64,000 bases of DNA, from positions 213,834 to 277,833 of the forward strand of contig NZ_CZJT01000079.1 of NCBI RefSeq assembly GCF_900010755.1, read 5' to 3'. The stretch is from Paeniglutamicibacter antarcticus. Lineage in GTDB: Bacteria > Actinomycetota > Actinomycetes > Actinomycetales > Micrococcaceae. The translations under genes were made by a program, and so were the position numbers. How positions within the stretch are numbered: position 1 is the first letter of the stretch; each line of letters starts with the position of its first letter. Of the stretch, positions 11,001 to 20,700 are shown one piece after another. The notes beneath the pieces were generated by a model. That model was not told the origin of the DNA. It ran no database searches and saw only the letters and a program-made list of their open reading frames with translations.

Positions 11001-14000
11001 CCCTTGGTTTTTCGCTGTACAGCGCGCGGACGCAGCAACTAGCTATCAACGATACGGTTGTGGCGTTGCCGATCCCTGAACAATTCGTTCGGCAGCGTGG
11101 CGCACAAAGTGTTCAACGGCTGCGCCAGCAGCTAGACGATCTCGCCACGACCGCGGCGCCTGCAAAACCAGCTGTAAGACACCCCTGGGGCTTCCTTGGC
11201 ACGTCCGTTCCCGACAGCTCGCTCTCAGGGATTTTCAAGGCTGCCGAAGCCTATTCCAAATCACTGGAAGACATCGTCTCCAGCGTTTCAGACCCTGATG
11301 TCGTTCAAATCGTCGAAGTAAGTGTCACTCCGGGGAACTTCCGGTTGATTGCCAAAGTCTTGCGCGCCGGAGTGCCGATTCGGTTACTGGACAAAGTTTC
11401 GATTCCGAACTGGCAGGAAAAAACGCATTCATACCTATTGCGCTTCGAAGAAATCCTGGGTATGGCTTCCCCCATGTATGAAATCTTTACACACGAGATC
11501 CTTGACCTTGATCTCGACGGGCTCGTCTCAGACGCTGAAACGGCAGTCCAGAGCGGTTTCATGGGGATCGGCCGCAAAAAGAACGTGCGCGCGGTCATCG
11601 AATCGTTGGGAAATGCCTGGAGGGGGATGCACACGGATGAGGCCACCATTGTTGTGTCCTTGCGCAAAGCACAGACGTTGCATCGGAAGATCCAAGACCT
11701 GCGTCGTGACATCAACGCACACACCGGATTGGAACTACCCGACGATTGGAGCCCCTTGGACGCCCAACACTTGGGCGATCTGAAAGGACGAGTTGAGAGC
11801 CTCACGGAGAGCTCAAGAACCTGGCAGGCGTTGAAGAAGTCTGAGAAGCTCTCAGTACTTGCACCAGTCGATCGACTCGTAGACAAGAGCAACGCTCGGC
11901 ATCGGGCAGCTGATGATTTGCTTGCATTTGCCGCGAAGTGGCAGGACCTTCTCGAGCAGATCCCGGGCACGCAGGATGCTGTAGATGTGTGGGCAGCGGG
12001 ACGTCCGTTGGCAACTAGCTGGTTCAAGACCGACTGGGAACGGCGCACCGATTGGAGTGGTGAACGTGACCTGCGAGCCTGGAATACCTTCCAACATGCA
12101 CTGAAGCCGATCCATGACGCGGGGCTCGAACAGGCAGCCGACCTCTTGCGCACCGGGCGTTACCCGTTAGAGAACGCCGTAGTGGGTTTCGACAAGGGGC
12201 TCGCAAATGCCTTGGTCGCCGAGCGCCTAGGTGCGACCGAACTGAAAAGGTTCAATCCCGTGGATCACGAACGGAAGGTCCAGGCCTTCAACCAACGATC
12301 CAAGGAAATGCGCCAGCAATTGCGCAGAACTATTCCCGAGGCAATCATACGGAACAGGAACATCGCCTCGGCAGACCACAAGAGCCGGGCAAAACTGTTG
12401 AGGCAGGCGATCAAACCCGCGGGTATGGGCACCAGAGAGCTGATGGTTACCTTTCCCGACGTAATCACTCGCGTGATGCCCTGTACTTTGGTGAGTCCCG
12501 ACTCCGTTGCCCGGTTTTTTCCTGCCGAGGCTGGAATGTTCGACTTGGTCATTTTCGACGAAGCTTCACAAATCCGTGTGGCGGATGCATTGGGAGCCGT
12601 GGGACGAGCAAAGGCTGTTGTGGTCGTTGGTGACAGCCAGCAGATGCCACCGACATCCGTGGCGATGTCCTCTCTTCAAGACGAGAATGAGGGACTTGAT
12701 GAGGTCGTCATGGACGAGGAATCAATCCTGCGCGAATGTGAGCAGTCCGGAATCCCCAGGCTTTGGTTGTCGGGTCACTATCGAAGCCAGTCTGAATCGC
12801 TCATTGCGTTCAGTAACCAACACTTCTATGAAAACCGACTGACAACGTTTCCGGCACCACGCGTTGATGGGGGCGAGGAGCAGGAAGCCGGATACGGTAT
12901 TAGCTTGGTCAAGGTGGACGGACGCTTCTACCGGAGCAATGATTCCGGCATCGACGCCAAGCTCAAGCGCACCAACCCCATCGAAGCGCGTGCCATCGTG
13001 AACGCCGTTAAGCTGCGGTTTGCAAAGTCTCGGAACGATGTGCCGTCCTTGGGCGTCATCACCTTCAACGCCCAGCAGCGTGACCTCATTGAAGGCATGC
13101 TCCGGGACGATGAAAATAGCCGACTGGAAGAGGCGCTCGAGGGTGATAACGGGCTGTTCGTCAAGAATCTTGAAAATGTGCAGGGCGACGAACGCGACAC
13201 CATCTTCTTCTCGACAGCTTTCAGCCCCGATGAAAAAGGGATCCTGCCCCTGAACTTTGGGCCGTTGAACCACGCGGGTGGAGAACGGCGACTCAATGTA
13301 GCGGTAACCAGGGCCCGCAAGGAAGTGATCGTGTTTTCGAGTTTTGCCCCGGAACAGTTGCGTGCCGAGAACTCCGCCTCGGTGGGTATCAAGAGATTGC
13401 GTGACTATCTCGACTTGGCGCAAAAGGGAACAAAGATATTGTCGAGCAATACACAGAGCGCCCACCGGGTCGACCGGCATCGGGAGCAAATTGCGGAGCA
13501 ATTGCGGGCGCGGGGTTTCGTCGTTAAGACGTCAGTGGGACTATCGAATTTCAGAATTGATCTTGTAGTTTCGTCACCTGAACGACCGGACAAGCCGCTC
13601 GTTGCGATCCTGCTGGACGGAGAAGACTGGGCGGAACGAAAAACCGTCGGAGACAGGGACGGACTTCCTCAACAGGTCCTCGAGGGTGTTCTAGGTTGGC
13701 CCGCTACCATGCGCATATGGATGCCGGACTGGCACAGCAACGCGAACGCTGTGTCCAACCGGGTTCGCTCCAAGGTAGCTACCGCATTGCGCGAGGTTGG
13801 GCGCAAAGAAGTTCAACAGAGGCGGTCGGAAGAGGGCGTCTCCGTCGAGCCGTCTCCAGTTGAGAAGCGCGTCGAAGTCCTAGACGACGTGGACGTGAAC
13901 CGTCAGCATCCTTTGACTAGGGAACAGAGACGGATTCCCGCCGGAATGGAGCCGCTCTTCTCCGAAGATCTTCTCACCGGCGGAGGGCCTTCAAAGGGTA

Positions 14001-14623
14001 CCGAATCCAGACCGGATGCCGTCCCGAACGTGCAGGAGCAGATGCACGAGCGAAAAGATGCCGCCGTGAGCGCATACGAACCATGGCGACCAAGAATTGC
14101 TGGTAGTCGAGCAGAACTTGATGAGCTTTCGAGTAGAAAAGTCGCGGGCCGTGCCCGTGCGCTGCTCGGTGAGATCGTCGATGCTGAATGGCCAATCAAT
14201 TCCAGCCGGATCGGCACACTCGCCAACCGGGCATTCGGTCTGTCCAAGGTTTCAATGGCGCGCGAGCTAGCGATCGTTCGACTTCTGGACCACACCAAAT
14301 ACAAGCGGGATTCAGAAGGTTTTGTGTGGCCCAAAAGCATCGACTTTGGCCGGTGGCGGGGATACCGGACAGGTACGGTTTTGTGGCCCGACATGTCCTT
14401 GGTCCAGATCAGCCCGACGGAAATCGCGAATGCAATGGAGGCGATTTTAACTGTCAATAACCCAATGGTTAGAGATGATCTGTTTAGAGCGACGGCGCTT
14501 GAGTTTGGTGGCAGACGCCTGCCAACAAGCTGGAGTGCAACTTGGGTAGATAAAGGACTCGACGTCGCACGACAGCGGAAATCTATTCGACTCACTAACG
14601 GCTTCTACCAACTGGTGCAGTAA
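8021..14623 (+). CDS. Giant DUF4011-type SF1 helicase B, paralogue with degenerate HEPN and transglutaminase-like sites
   Basis: About 2200 residues, homologous to the preceding gene along its whole length. Helicase motifs are intact: GPPGTGKS (K892), FDEASQ (D1513), SGHYRSQ, NVQGDERD and NVAVTRAR. The REase-like RKTVGDRDGLP block and the DUF3320-like end with EGFVWP are also kept. The N-terminal catalytic positions are not. An ungapped alignment puts the HEPN motif R-x4-H opposite R95-x4-S100, the GTCLD cysteine opposite R402, and the GHAF histidine opposite R428. The Cys-to-His spacing of 26 residues is the same in both. It is therefore probably a working ATPase with a non-catalytic N-terminus rather than a decayed gene. 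It begins 184 bp after helicase A. I chose ATG 8021 over the in-frame TTG 8009; neither has a strong ribosome-binding site. Confidence 0.9.
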   Translation: MSEETALVDSVMALATRALSEHVADYLTGDRHSDEWHELSEMLLPDEKWSSQPIDLCNTDGLLALLSLEVPGYGQIFEVSGGQLRKIESVGSILRGWNGSYSLMDTSDVDVLCEQLGDVLLSFNLKNAASELRTLIAEDAVRPAVISNESFESTPGINDLGVGGRGTPPDPSSIQIDIHASNVLTPETLRSLENKFSAKHMVEYVEIRSLEWSGPATLGISYVAGGQAISKPLERLIQVESGVTRVDGFAIEFDPGRLDDMVPGIDSQLVVQLRHGSLAVSELRQSVQILAPSRWQGASDAIGAETLAAFVLPQDPEIQKLLVSANAIFTQQTNSSIFDFYSAVDARSAAERIDRIVECIYESIARTDISLIDSSPSWRGTPSEGFPLGTPTDVLVARRGTRLDIVLTLAAALEAAGINSAVFLASDRVFVGYYRNASRSRLVSRFDFSEALAKMHNGSLRIIDPVAMTSTARASIMDGAAQVRWEIATVGSQTQTQDTRVVVDLQAARLAGIFPAAGLVANGRNANRVTSYTSMQQNLLGETKITVALNNAPIKLPTLAKTVSRLGIAQATRGIDQPSRVEQWKKQLLDLTFRNKLLNFAPRTRFPLAVPGDALADFIELLENDKAFGLVPSEQLDSGSTAEKCATVSQPNARRRQSLVKTRRIQVPLVEEKYVRQLRSIQGAAQTEAQEAGSNSLFLAVGTLRWTLASSTYVSPLVLIPAVLSTSGDEQFKIEIDPAGTVQPNLCLMEKLRLEFGIETREVTEAASRSGGFDVESFFTAFGGKLRQAGVQFEIERTVDLANLQFAKFRMWKDLDEHWTQISRNAVVNHLTRGKAGRFTNDRHKQSKQQIVDLDVLAENCPLPADSTQLTAISRAVNGETFILEGPPGTGKSQTITNMIAVAMAQGKSVLFVAEKRAALDVVKRRLEAAGLDKYTLDLHDKHARISHVRRQIRVALEHKGEGADGIDAGLPEQLQQVRSELATYATKLHEPNSLGFSLYSARTQQLAINDTVVALPIPEQFVRQRGAQSVQRLRQQLDDLATTAAPAKPAVRHPWGFLGTSVPDSSLSGIFKAAEAYSKSLEDIVSSVSDPDVVQIVEVSVTPGNFRLIAKVLRAGVPIRLLDKVSIPNWQEKTHSYLLRFEEILGMASPMYEIFTHEILDLDLDGLVSDAETAVQSGFMGIGRKKNVRAVIESLGNAWRGMHTDEATIVVSLRKAQTLHRKIQDLRRDINAHTGLELPDDWSPLDAQHLGDLKGRVESLTESSRTWQALKKSEKLSVLAPVDRLVDKSNARHRAADDLLAFAAKWQDLLEQIPGTQDAVDVWAAGRPLATSWFKTDWERRTDWSGERDLRAWNTFQHALKPIHDAGLEQAADLLRTGRYPLENAVVGFDKGLANALVAERLGATELKRFNPVDHERKVQAFNQRSKEMRQQLRRTIPEAIIRNRNIASADHKSRAKLLRQAIKPAGMGTRELMVTFPDVITRVMPCTLVSPDSVARFFPAEAGMFDLVIFDEASQIRVADALGAVGRAKAVVVVGDSQQMPPTSVAMSSLQDENEGLDEVVMDEESILRECEQSGIPRLWLSGHYRSQSESLIAFSNQHFYENRLTTFPAPRVDGGEEQEAGYGISLVKVDGRFYRSNDSGIDAKLKRTNPIEARAIVNAVKLRFAKSRNDVPSLGVITFNAQQRDLIEGMLRDDENSRLEEALEGDNGLFVKNLENVQGDERDTIFFSTAFSPDEKGILPLNFGPLNHAGGERRLNVAVTRARKEVIVFSSFAPEQLRAENSASVGIKRLRDYLDLAQKGTKILSSNTQSAHRVDRHREQIAEQLRARGFVVKTSVGLSNFRIDLVVSSPERPDKPLVAILLDGEDWAERKTVGDRDGLPQQVLEGVLGWPATMRIWMPDWHSNANAVSNRVRSKVATALREVGRKEVQQRRSEEGVSVEPSPVEKRVEVLDDVDVNRQHPLTREQRRIPAGMEPLFSEDLLTGGGPSKGTESRPDAVPNVQEQMHERKDAAVSAYEPWRPRIAGSRAELDELSSRKVAGRARALLGEIVDAEWPINSSRIGTLANRAFGLSKVSMARELAIVRLLDHTKYKRDSEGFVWPKSIDFGRWRGYRTGTVLWPDMSLVQISPTEIANAMEAILTVNNPMVRDDLFRATALEFGGRRLPTSWSATWVDKGLDVARQRKSIRLTNGFYQLVQ

Positions 14624-14763
14624 ATGCGGTTCCGCTCCTCCGGCTTCTCATTCCCCCACCGATGGAAGAACACTCCTGCAACGAATGCCCTGGTATCTAC
14701 GGCGCATTTATGGTTCAAAGTTGGGCAAACGGAAACGGACGAACTGGTGATCTTATACGGCTG

Positions 14764-14800
14764 GAGTGAATTTCACTCATAGCGCGATTCATATAGCGCG
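14764..14800. promoter_or_regulatory. Palindrome plus direct repeats upstream of the DISARM-like operon
   Basis: GAGTGAA-T-TTCACTC at 14764-14778 is a perfect 7-bp inverted repeat with a one-base centre. It is followed by two copies of ATAGCGCG at 14779-14786 and 14793-14800, starting 14 bases apart. The elements lie 120-157 bp before the ATG of the DrmD-like gene, in the only sizeable gap (297 bp) ahead of this operon, so an operator is plausible. No -35/-10 pair is convincing; TATCTATAAG near 14843 could hold a -10. The rest of 14624-14920 shows nothing recognisable. Confidence 0.4.
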
Positions 14801-14920
14801 GCATGCAGTCAATGGTCGAAGGTTCAACCAGCCCCTGGCCTAGTATCTATAAGTGGGGGCGATGCTGGAATTGCATGAGATTTCGCCTCTGTACATCGGC
14901 TAGACATTTATGGGGGAACC

Positions 14921-17779
14921 ATGCCAGCAAGCGCGGTCGGGTTGAATATTGCACCAGGATCCGTGGTCCGGGTTCGGGATGAAGAATGGCTGGTAACAGC
15001 GACCGAACCTTCGGTGGACGGAACCCTGGTGAGGGTTCAAGGCCTGACGGAGCTGGTCCGCGATACGACCGCAGCTTTCTATTCGGCCCTCGACACGATT
15101 CATGTCGTTGACCCACGCATGTCCACTGTTGTGGCCGACGATAGCCCCGGGTACCGCAAGGCGCGGCTCTTTTTGGAGACCACGCTGCGCAAGACACCGA
15201 CCCCGCAATTTGATGAGCACCTGACAGTATCCACCGGCATGCTCGCCAACCAGCTCAAGTACCAGCACCTGGCCGTGCAGAAAGCGCTCGACCCTCGCAA
15301 CGTGCGTCCTCGCATCCTGATCGCGGACGCCGTGGGCCTGGGCAAGACGCTGGAGATCGGAATGATCCTCAGTGAATTGGTCAAGCGTGGCCGTGGCGAG
15401 CGAATCTTGATTGTCACGCCCCGCCACGTGCTGGAACAGATGCAGCATGAGATGTGGTGCCGCTTCGCGCTTCCGTTTGTACGGCTGGATTCTGCCGGCA
15501 TCCAAAAGGTGCGGCAAAAGCTGCCGGCAACACGCAACCCGTTCACCTATTACAAGCGTGCAATCATCTCGATCGACACGCTCAAGAGTGCCCGATACCG
15601 CGCGCACTTGAGCAAATTGCGTTGGGACGCGGTCGTCATCGACGAAGCGCACAACGTCACCAACGTGGGTGTGCAAAACAACGAGCTTGCTCGCCTCTTG
15701 GCGCCCAACACTGAAGCCCTGATCCTTGCCTCTGCCACTCCGCACAACGGCAAGAACGATTCCTTCGCAGAGCTCCTGCGTCTGCTTGATCCCACGGTGG
15801 TCCGGCCGGATGGTTCCTTCGAGGCCAAGGACGTTGAGCGCCTGATCATTCGCCGTCACCGCCACAGCCCCGAGGTCGCCCAGGAAGTTGGTGCCGACTG
15901 GGCAGAGCGGAGCGAACCCGACAACCGCCTGATCCCTGCCTCCGGACCGGAAAACTCCGTCGCACAGGAGCTCTCGGCAACCTGGCTGTACCCGGAGCAC
16001 GGTGCATCGCCGTATTCCGGAAACACCCCTGGACTCTTCGGCTGGACATTGGCCAAAGCCTTCCTCTCCAGCCCCGCCGCGCTAGCGGAAACCGTTAAGG
16101 AACGACTGAAGAAGCTGGATGGGAACCTAGCCTCGGAGGCCCGAGAGGTCGAAGCCCTCAAACGGCTCCAGGGCCTGGCCGAAGCCTCGAACACTGGCGA
16201 ATCAGCGAAGTACAACGAGCTCGTTACTTACTTGAAGAGCATCGGGTTGAAGAAATCGTCACCCATGCGCGCGGTTGTCTTCGCCGAGCGCGTGGCCACC
16301 CTCAAGTGGCTCAAAGAAAGCCTCCCCAAGGCGCTCGGACTCAAGGCCGAGAACATCGGGATGTTGCACGGCGGCCTTAGCGACGTAGAACAACAAGACA
16401 TCGTCGATAAATTCAAACGCGGCAACTCCGAGCTGCGTGTCTTGGTGACCGGCGACGTTGCCTCCGAAGGCGTGAACCTACACTCACAGTGCCACCATCT
16501 CATTCACTTCGATATCCCGTGGAGCCTGATCCGCATCGAGCAGCGTAACGGTCGTATTGACCGTTACGGGCAGAAGCACAGCCCGCAGATCACCACGCTC
16601 TTGCTGGATCCAAACGACTCACGATTCTCCGGTGACCTGAGAGTCATCGCCAGGCTCATGGAACGTGAGAACGAAGCTCATTCCGTCCTCCAAGACGTCG
16701 CTTCACTCATGGGCAAGCATTCAGTGTCCCAGGAAGAAGATGCCATCCGTGACGTATTGCTTGGCAAGAAGACATTCGAGGAAGTCGTCCACGAACCTGA
16801 CGAGGTCGAAGGCCTGGACGAATGGTTCAAGGAATTTGACGTGGAAACCGAAGCCACCGAGCTCGCCAACGTTGAGGTCCCCGTCGCGACGCCCCTTGGC
16901 CTGTACAAGTCGGACCTGGACTTCCTCGACGAGGCACTTACCCAGGCCTTCGCAGATCCGGCTAAGAAGATAGGTTGGCAGGTCCACAAGGCCCACAGCA
17001 TCGCGGAGCTGACGCCTCCGCGGGACCTCCAACACCGACTCGGTCACCTACCGCAGGACTACCTCGGTGAACGCAAGGTCACAGAGACGCTCAAGCTAGC
17101 CACATCGATGGATGCCGGTCAGCGGGAGCTTGACCGTGCGCGGGAGTCCCAGGACAGCATGTGGCCTGAAGCCCACTTCCTGGGTCCACTGCACCCGGTC
17201 CTGGACTGGGCCAGTGATCGGGCCCTGGCGGAAATCTCCCGCAGCCAGGTTCTCATCGTCCGTGGTGAAGTCGACGCCCCGCAAGTACTGCTCATGGGGA
17301 CGCTGATGAACAAGCGCGGCCAGGTGATTTCCAAGGCCTTCTACACAGTGGACTTCCCGAACCCGGCCAACCCGGAATTTCGGATCCCGACTCCGCTTCC
17401 CGACCTGGGCGCGCATCTGGCCGAGATCGGTCTAAGCGCTTCGGCGGCCAACCCCGGCCCCGTCGCTGACATCGAAGGTCTGCAAGCCCTGATCCCGCTA
17501 GCCGTGGACAGCAGTGCACAGGCCATGGAGCTGACATTTGCGGCAGCGGAAGAAGCAGCAAATTCACGTCTCGATGCCTGGCGCCAACGCGCGCACGGCT
17601 GGGAGCAACTATCCCTGGACCTGGCGCAGACCAGCGCGGTCAAATCCCAGCGGAAGCGGGTGTCTGATGAGCAGAAGATCGTCGAATCGCTCGTCCCAGC
17701 GCAGCGACTGATACGCCCGCTGCTTCTGATCGTTCCACGCAACACCCCGGCCGCTGGCCTTTCGGAAGGAACCAACTAA
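14921..17779 (+). CDS. drmD: SNF2/RapA-like SF2 helicase, DrmD-like (class 1 DISARM)
   Basis: 952 residues. The SNF2-type ATPase core shows ADAVGLGKT (Walker A, K142), a DEAH box (D241) and the C-terminal-lobe motif QRNGRIDRYGQ near 541. The N-terminal 100 residues carry a small beta-rich segment before the core, and the last 250 residues are family-specific. Length, architecture and position directly before a large adenine methyltransferase fit DrmD, the helicase that defines class 1 DISARM. BrxHII of type 3 BREX is a related alternative, but no PglZ or BrxC is present here. The start ATG is preceded by GGGGGA at 4-nt spacing. The next gene starts one base after the stop codon, implying translational coupling. 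Confidence 0.8.
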   Translation: MPASAVGLNIAPGSVVRVRDEEWLVTATEPSVDGTLVRVQGLTELVRDTTAAFYSALDTIHVVDPRMSTVVADDSPGYRKARLFLETTLRKTPTPQFDEHLTVSTGMLANQLKYQHLAVQKALDPRNVRPRILIADAVGLGKTLEIGMILSELVKRGRGERILIVTPRHVLEQMQHEMWCRFALPFVRLDSAGIQKVRQKLPATRNPFTYYKRAIISIDTLKSARYRAHLSKLRWDAVVIDEAHNVTNVGVQNNELARLLAPNTEALILASATPHNGKNDSFAELLRLLDPTVVRPDGSFEAKDVERLIIRRHRHSPEVAQEVGADWAERSEPDNRLIPASGPENSVAQELSATWLYPEHGASPYSGNTPGLFGWTLAKAFLSSPAALAETVKERLKKLDGNLASEAREVEALKRLQGLAEASNTGESAKYNELVTYLKSIGLKKSSPMRAVVFAERVATLKWLKESLPKALGLKAENIGMLHGGLSDVEQQDIVDKFKRGNSELRVLVTGDVASEGVNLHSQCHHLIHFDIPWSLIRIEQRNGRIDRYGQKHSPQITTLLLDPNDSRFSGDLRVIARLMERENEAHSVLQDVASLMGKHSVSQEEDAIRDVLLGKKTFEEVVHEPDEVEGLDEWFKEFDVETEATELANVEVPVATPLGLYKSDLDFLDEALTQAFADPAKKIGWQVHKAHSIAELTPPRDLQHRLGHLPQDYLGERKVTETLKLATSMDAGQRELDRARESQDSMWPEAHFLGPLHPVLDWASDRALAEISRSQVLIVRGEVDAPQVLLMGTLMNKRGQVISKAFYTVDFPNPANPEFRIPTPLPDLGAHLAEIGLSASAANPGPVADIEGLQALIPLAVDSSAQAMELTFAAAEEAANSRLDAWRQRAHGWEQLSLDLAQTSAVKSQRKRVSDEQKIVESLVPAQRLIRPLLLIVPRNTPAAGLSEGTN

Positions 17780-17780
17780 C

Positions 17781-20700
17781 ATGCCGTCCTTTGACTCGAT
17801 CATCGTCGGTGAAGACTGGATCAGCGAGCACTACTTCACCACCGACTCCACGAAGGAATCCTTCCAAGGGGAGGTGCTCAAACGCCGTAAATTGTGGGAT
17901 GAGGACAGCAAGGCTGGACATTCGACGACGCTGACGAGATTCTCCCAGCACAGGGGAGAGCTACAGGTCCGCCTGGCCGAGCTGGCCGAGGACCCATCCG
18001 GTGCCCACGAGGCCTACAACCTGTTGCGCACTGCGCTGGGATTCAACGGCACAGTCTCGGCACTCACCGCGCAGCGCAGCGGCACGGAGACTGTAATTCC
18101 GTTTGTCTGGAATGGGGCCGGGGGAGAGATATTGTTCCTTGAATCCGCGCCTGCGGATTCGATTGAGGACTTCCTGGGAGCCAGCAGGCCGCTTGGACGT
18201 GTTATTGCCGATGGCAAGGAAGACACCGAACGCACGACGGCAAAGCTTATCTCCGAGCTATACCTCGCCGACACCCCACCAAAGTACATCGTGGCCATGG
18301 CCGGGAAGTGGCTGGTGCTCACCGAACAAGAGCGCTGGGCAGAAGGACGGTACCTTGCCGCCGATGTGTTGTTGGTGGCGGACCGTAACGACGGGAAGAA
18401 GGGCCAAGAGATTGACCGCTTCCTTACAGCCCTCGGCCGCGACGCGCTCATGCCCTCGCCGGACGGGACCATCTGGTGGGATGAAATTCTCGAGAGCTCC
18501 GTGAATCACACGGTGGGTGTATCAAAGGACCTGCGCGAAGGCATTCGCCGCTCCATTGAAATCATCGCCAACGATGTCCTGGCCCGCCGTGCCACCACAG
18601 ATACCGAGCTCGAGGCGATCGACGGCCAAGTGCTGGCGCGCCAGTCGCTGCGATTCCTCTACCGCATCTTGTTCCTGCTCTACGCAGAGGCCTCGCCCGA
18701 GCTCGGAGTGCTGCCGGTGGGAGCCGGCGAATACAACGAGGGTTATGGCCTTGACCGGCTGCGCGAGCTGACGCTGGTTGAGATCCACGACGACAGTTCG
18801 TTGCGCGGAACGCACATCTTCGAGTCGCTGAACGGGCTGTTTAGGCTCGTGGACAGCGGCCACAACCCCCTAACTGGCCTGGATGAGGGAACAGAAACCT
18901 CGGCCAACGAAGGACTGAGGTTCGATGCCCTCAAGGCCGACCTCTTCGCACCAACGGCCACATCGCTGATCAACGAGACCAAGCTCAGCAACGGCGAACT
19001 TCAGCGAGTCCTCCAGCACCTGTTGTTGAGTAGGGAGTCACGCGGCAAGGACCGCGGCTTCATCTCGTACGCGGAGCTGGGTATCAATCAGCTCGGCGCC
19101 GTGTACGAGGGCCTCATGTCTTACACCGGGTTTATCGCCGAGACAGATCTGCATGAGGTCGCCAAGGACGGCGATGCGTCCAAGGGATCATGGGTGGTTC
19201 CCACCGATCGGTCCGACTCGGTCGAATCCAAGCATTTCGTTAAGGAGCGAAACGAACGTACCGGTGATCTGGAAACTGTCGTGCACCGGAAGGGCTCGTT
19301 CGTCTTCCGCCTCGCGGGCCGCGAACGGCAGCAATCTGCCTCGTATTACACTCCTGAGGTGCTGACGAAGTTCGTCGTGTCCCAGGCCCTCGAGGAACTT
19401 CTGGACCAAGCTGGAACGGCGACTCCAGCTGACGATATTCTGAAGCTCACCGTCTGCGAGCCTGCCCTGGGATCCGGGGCGTTCGCGATCGAGGCAGTGC
19501 GCCAATTGGCCGGCGAATACTTGAAACGCAAGCAGGATGAGCTGGACGTCCAGATTCCTGCCGACGAGTACCCGCGTGAACTGCAGAAGGTCAAGGCACA
19601 GATCGCCTTGCACCAGGTCCACGGCGTGGACCTCAATTCGACCGCAGTCGAACTTGCGGAAGTCTCGTTGTGGCTCGACACCATGGTGAAAGACCTCGAA
19701 GCGCCGTGGTTTGGACTTCGACTTCGCCGCGGCAATTCGCTGATTGGTGCGCGTCGTGCCACGTACTCACGCCAGTCGGTGAACGATAAGTCCTGGCTGA
19801 ACTCTGCCCCGCAGGATGCGCCGTTGACGGGTCTGGTTGACGCCATGCATCGCGAGACGGACGATGCCGCAGTAGCCGGACGAATTCACCACTTCCTATT
19901 GCCAGCAGCTGGCTGGGGGGCGGCGTCGGATACTAAGGAAGTAAAGGAACTTGCCAATGATGCCCAACAGCGTTTGAAGGTCTGGCGAAAGCAAGCTCTC
20001 AACCAGCCGACCAAAGCCCAGATAGATCGATTCGCCAAGCTCTCAAACCGTGTTGAGATTCTGTGGAAGTACGCACTTCGACGGCTGCAGATCGCTGACG
20101 CTGGCGCACGTCGAAACATCGACTATTTCGGACGATCCGGAAGCGCCGAAATCCGAGGAGAAGATGGAGACGCGACTCCCGTGACTCGGACACAAATCGA
20201 AGATGCACTTGGAAATCAGAACGGTGCATTTCAGCGACTGCGCCGGGTTATGGATGCATGGAACGCGCTGTGGTTCTGGCCCATAACTGAAGCTAAGACG
20301 AAAGGCCAACAGCCGCCGAGTATAGACGAATGGATCGAGGCGCTGGAAGGCATCTTAGGGCGCATGGATTATTTGCCTCTGGCCGACCGCAATTTCGGAC
20401 GGGCTAAAGGTCAAGAAATACTCGCTCCTTCCATGACATGGGAGGACCTCGATATCAGCGAGCCCTTGGCCATAGCAGGGTCTCGGGCCATTGGGATTGA
20501 ACAAGTTCTGCGAGATCACCCATGGTTGAAAGTCTGTGAAGATGTCGCGAAAGACCAAGGTTTTTTCCACTGGGAGCTGGACTTTGCTTCTGTGTTTGGT
20601 GGTGGTGGGTTTGACCTTCAGGTTGGAAATCCACCTTGGGTGCGTCCTCGTTTCGAAGAAGCCCCTCTTCTGGCTGAGTTTGACCCATGGTGGCAACTAG

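Noticed and set aside
8021..14623. Helicase B as a pseudogene
   Set aside because: The frame is intact over 2200 codons and all helicase motifs are conserved; only the N-terminal catalytic residues differ.
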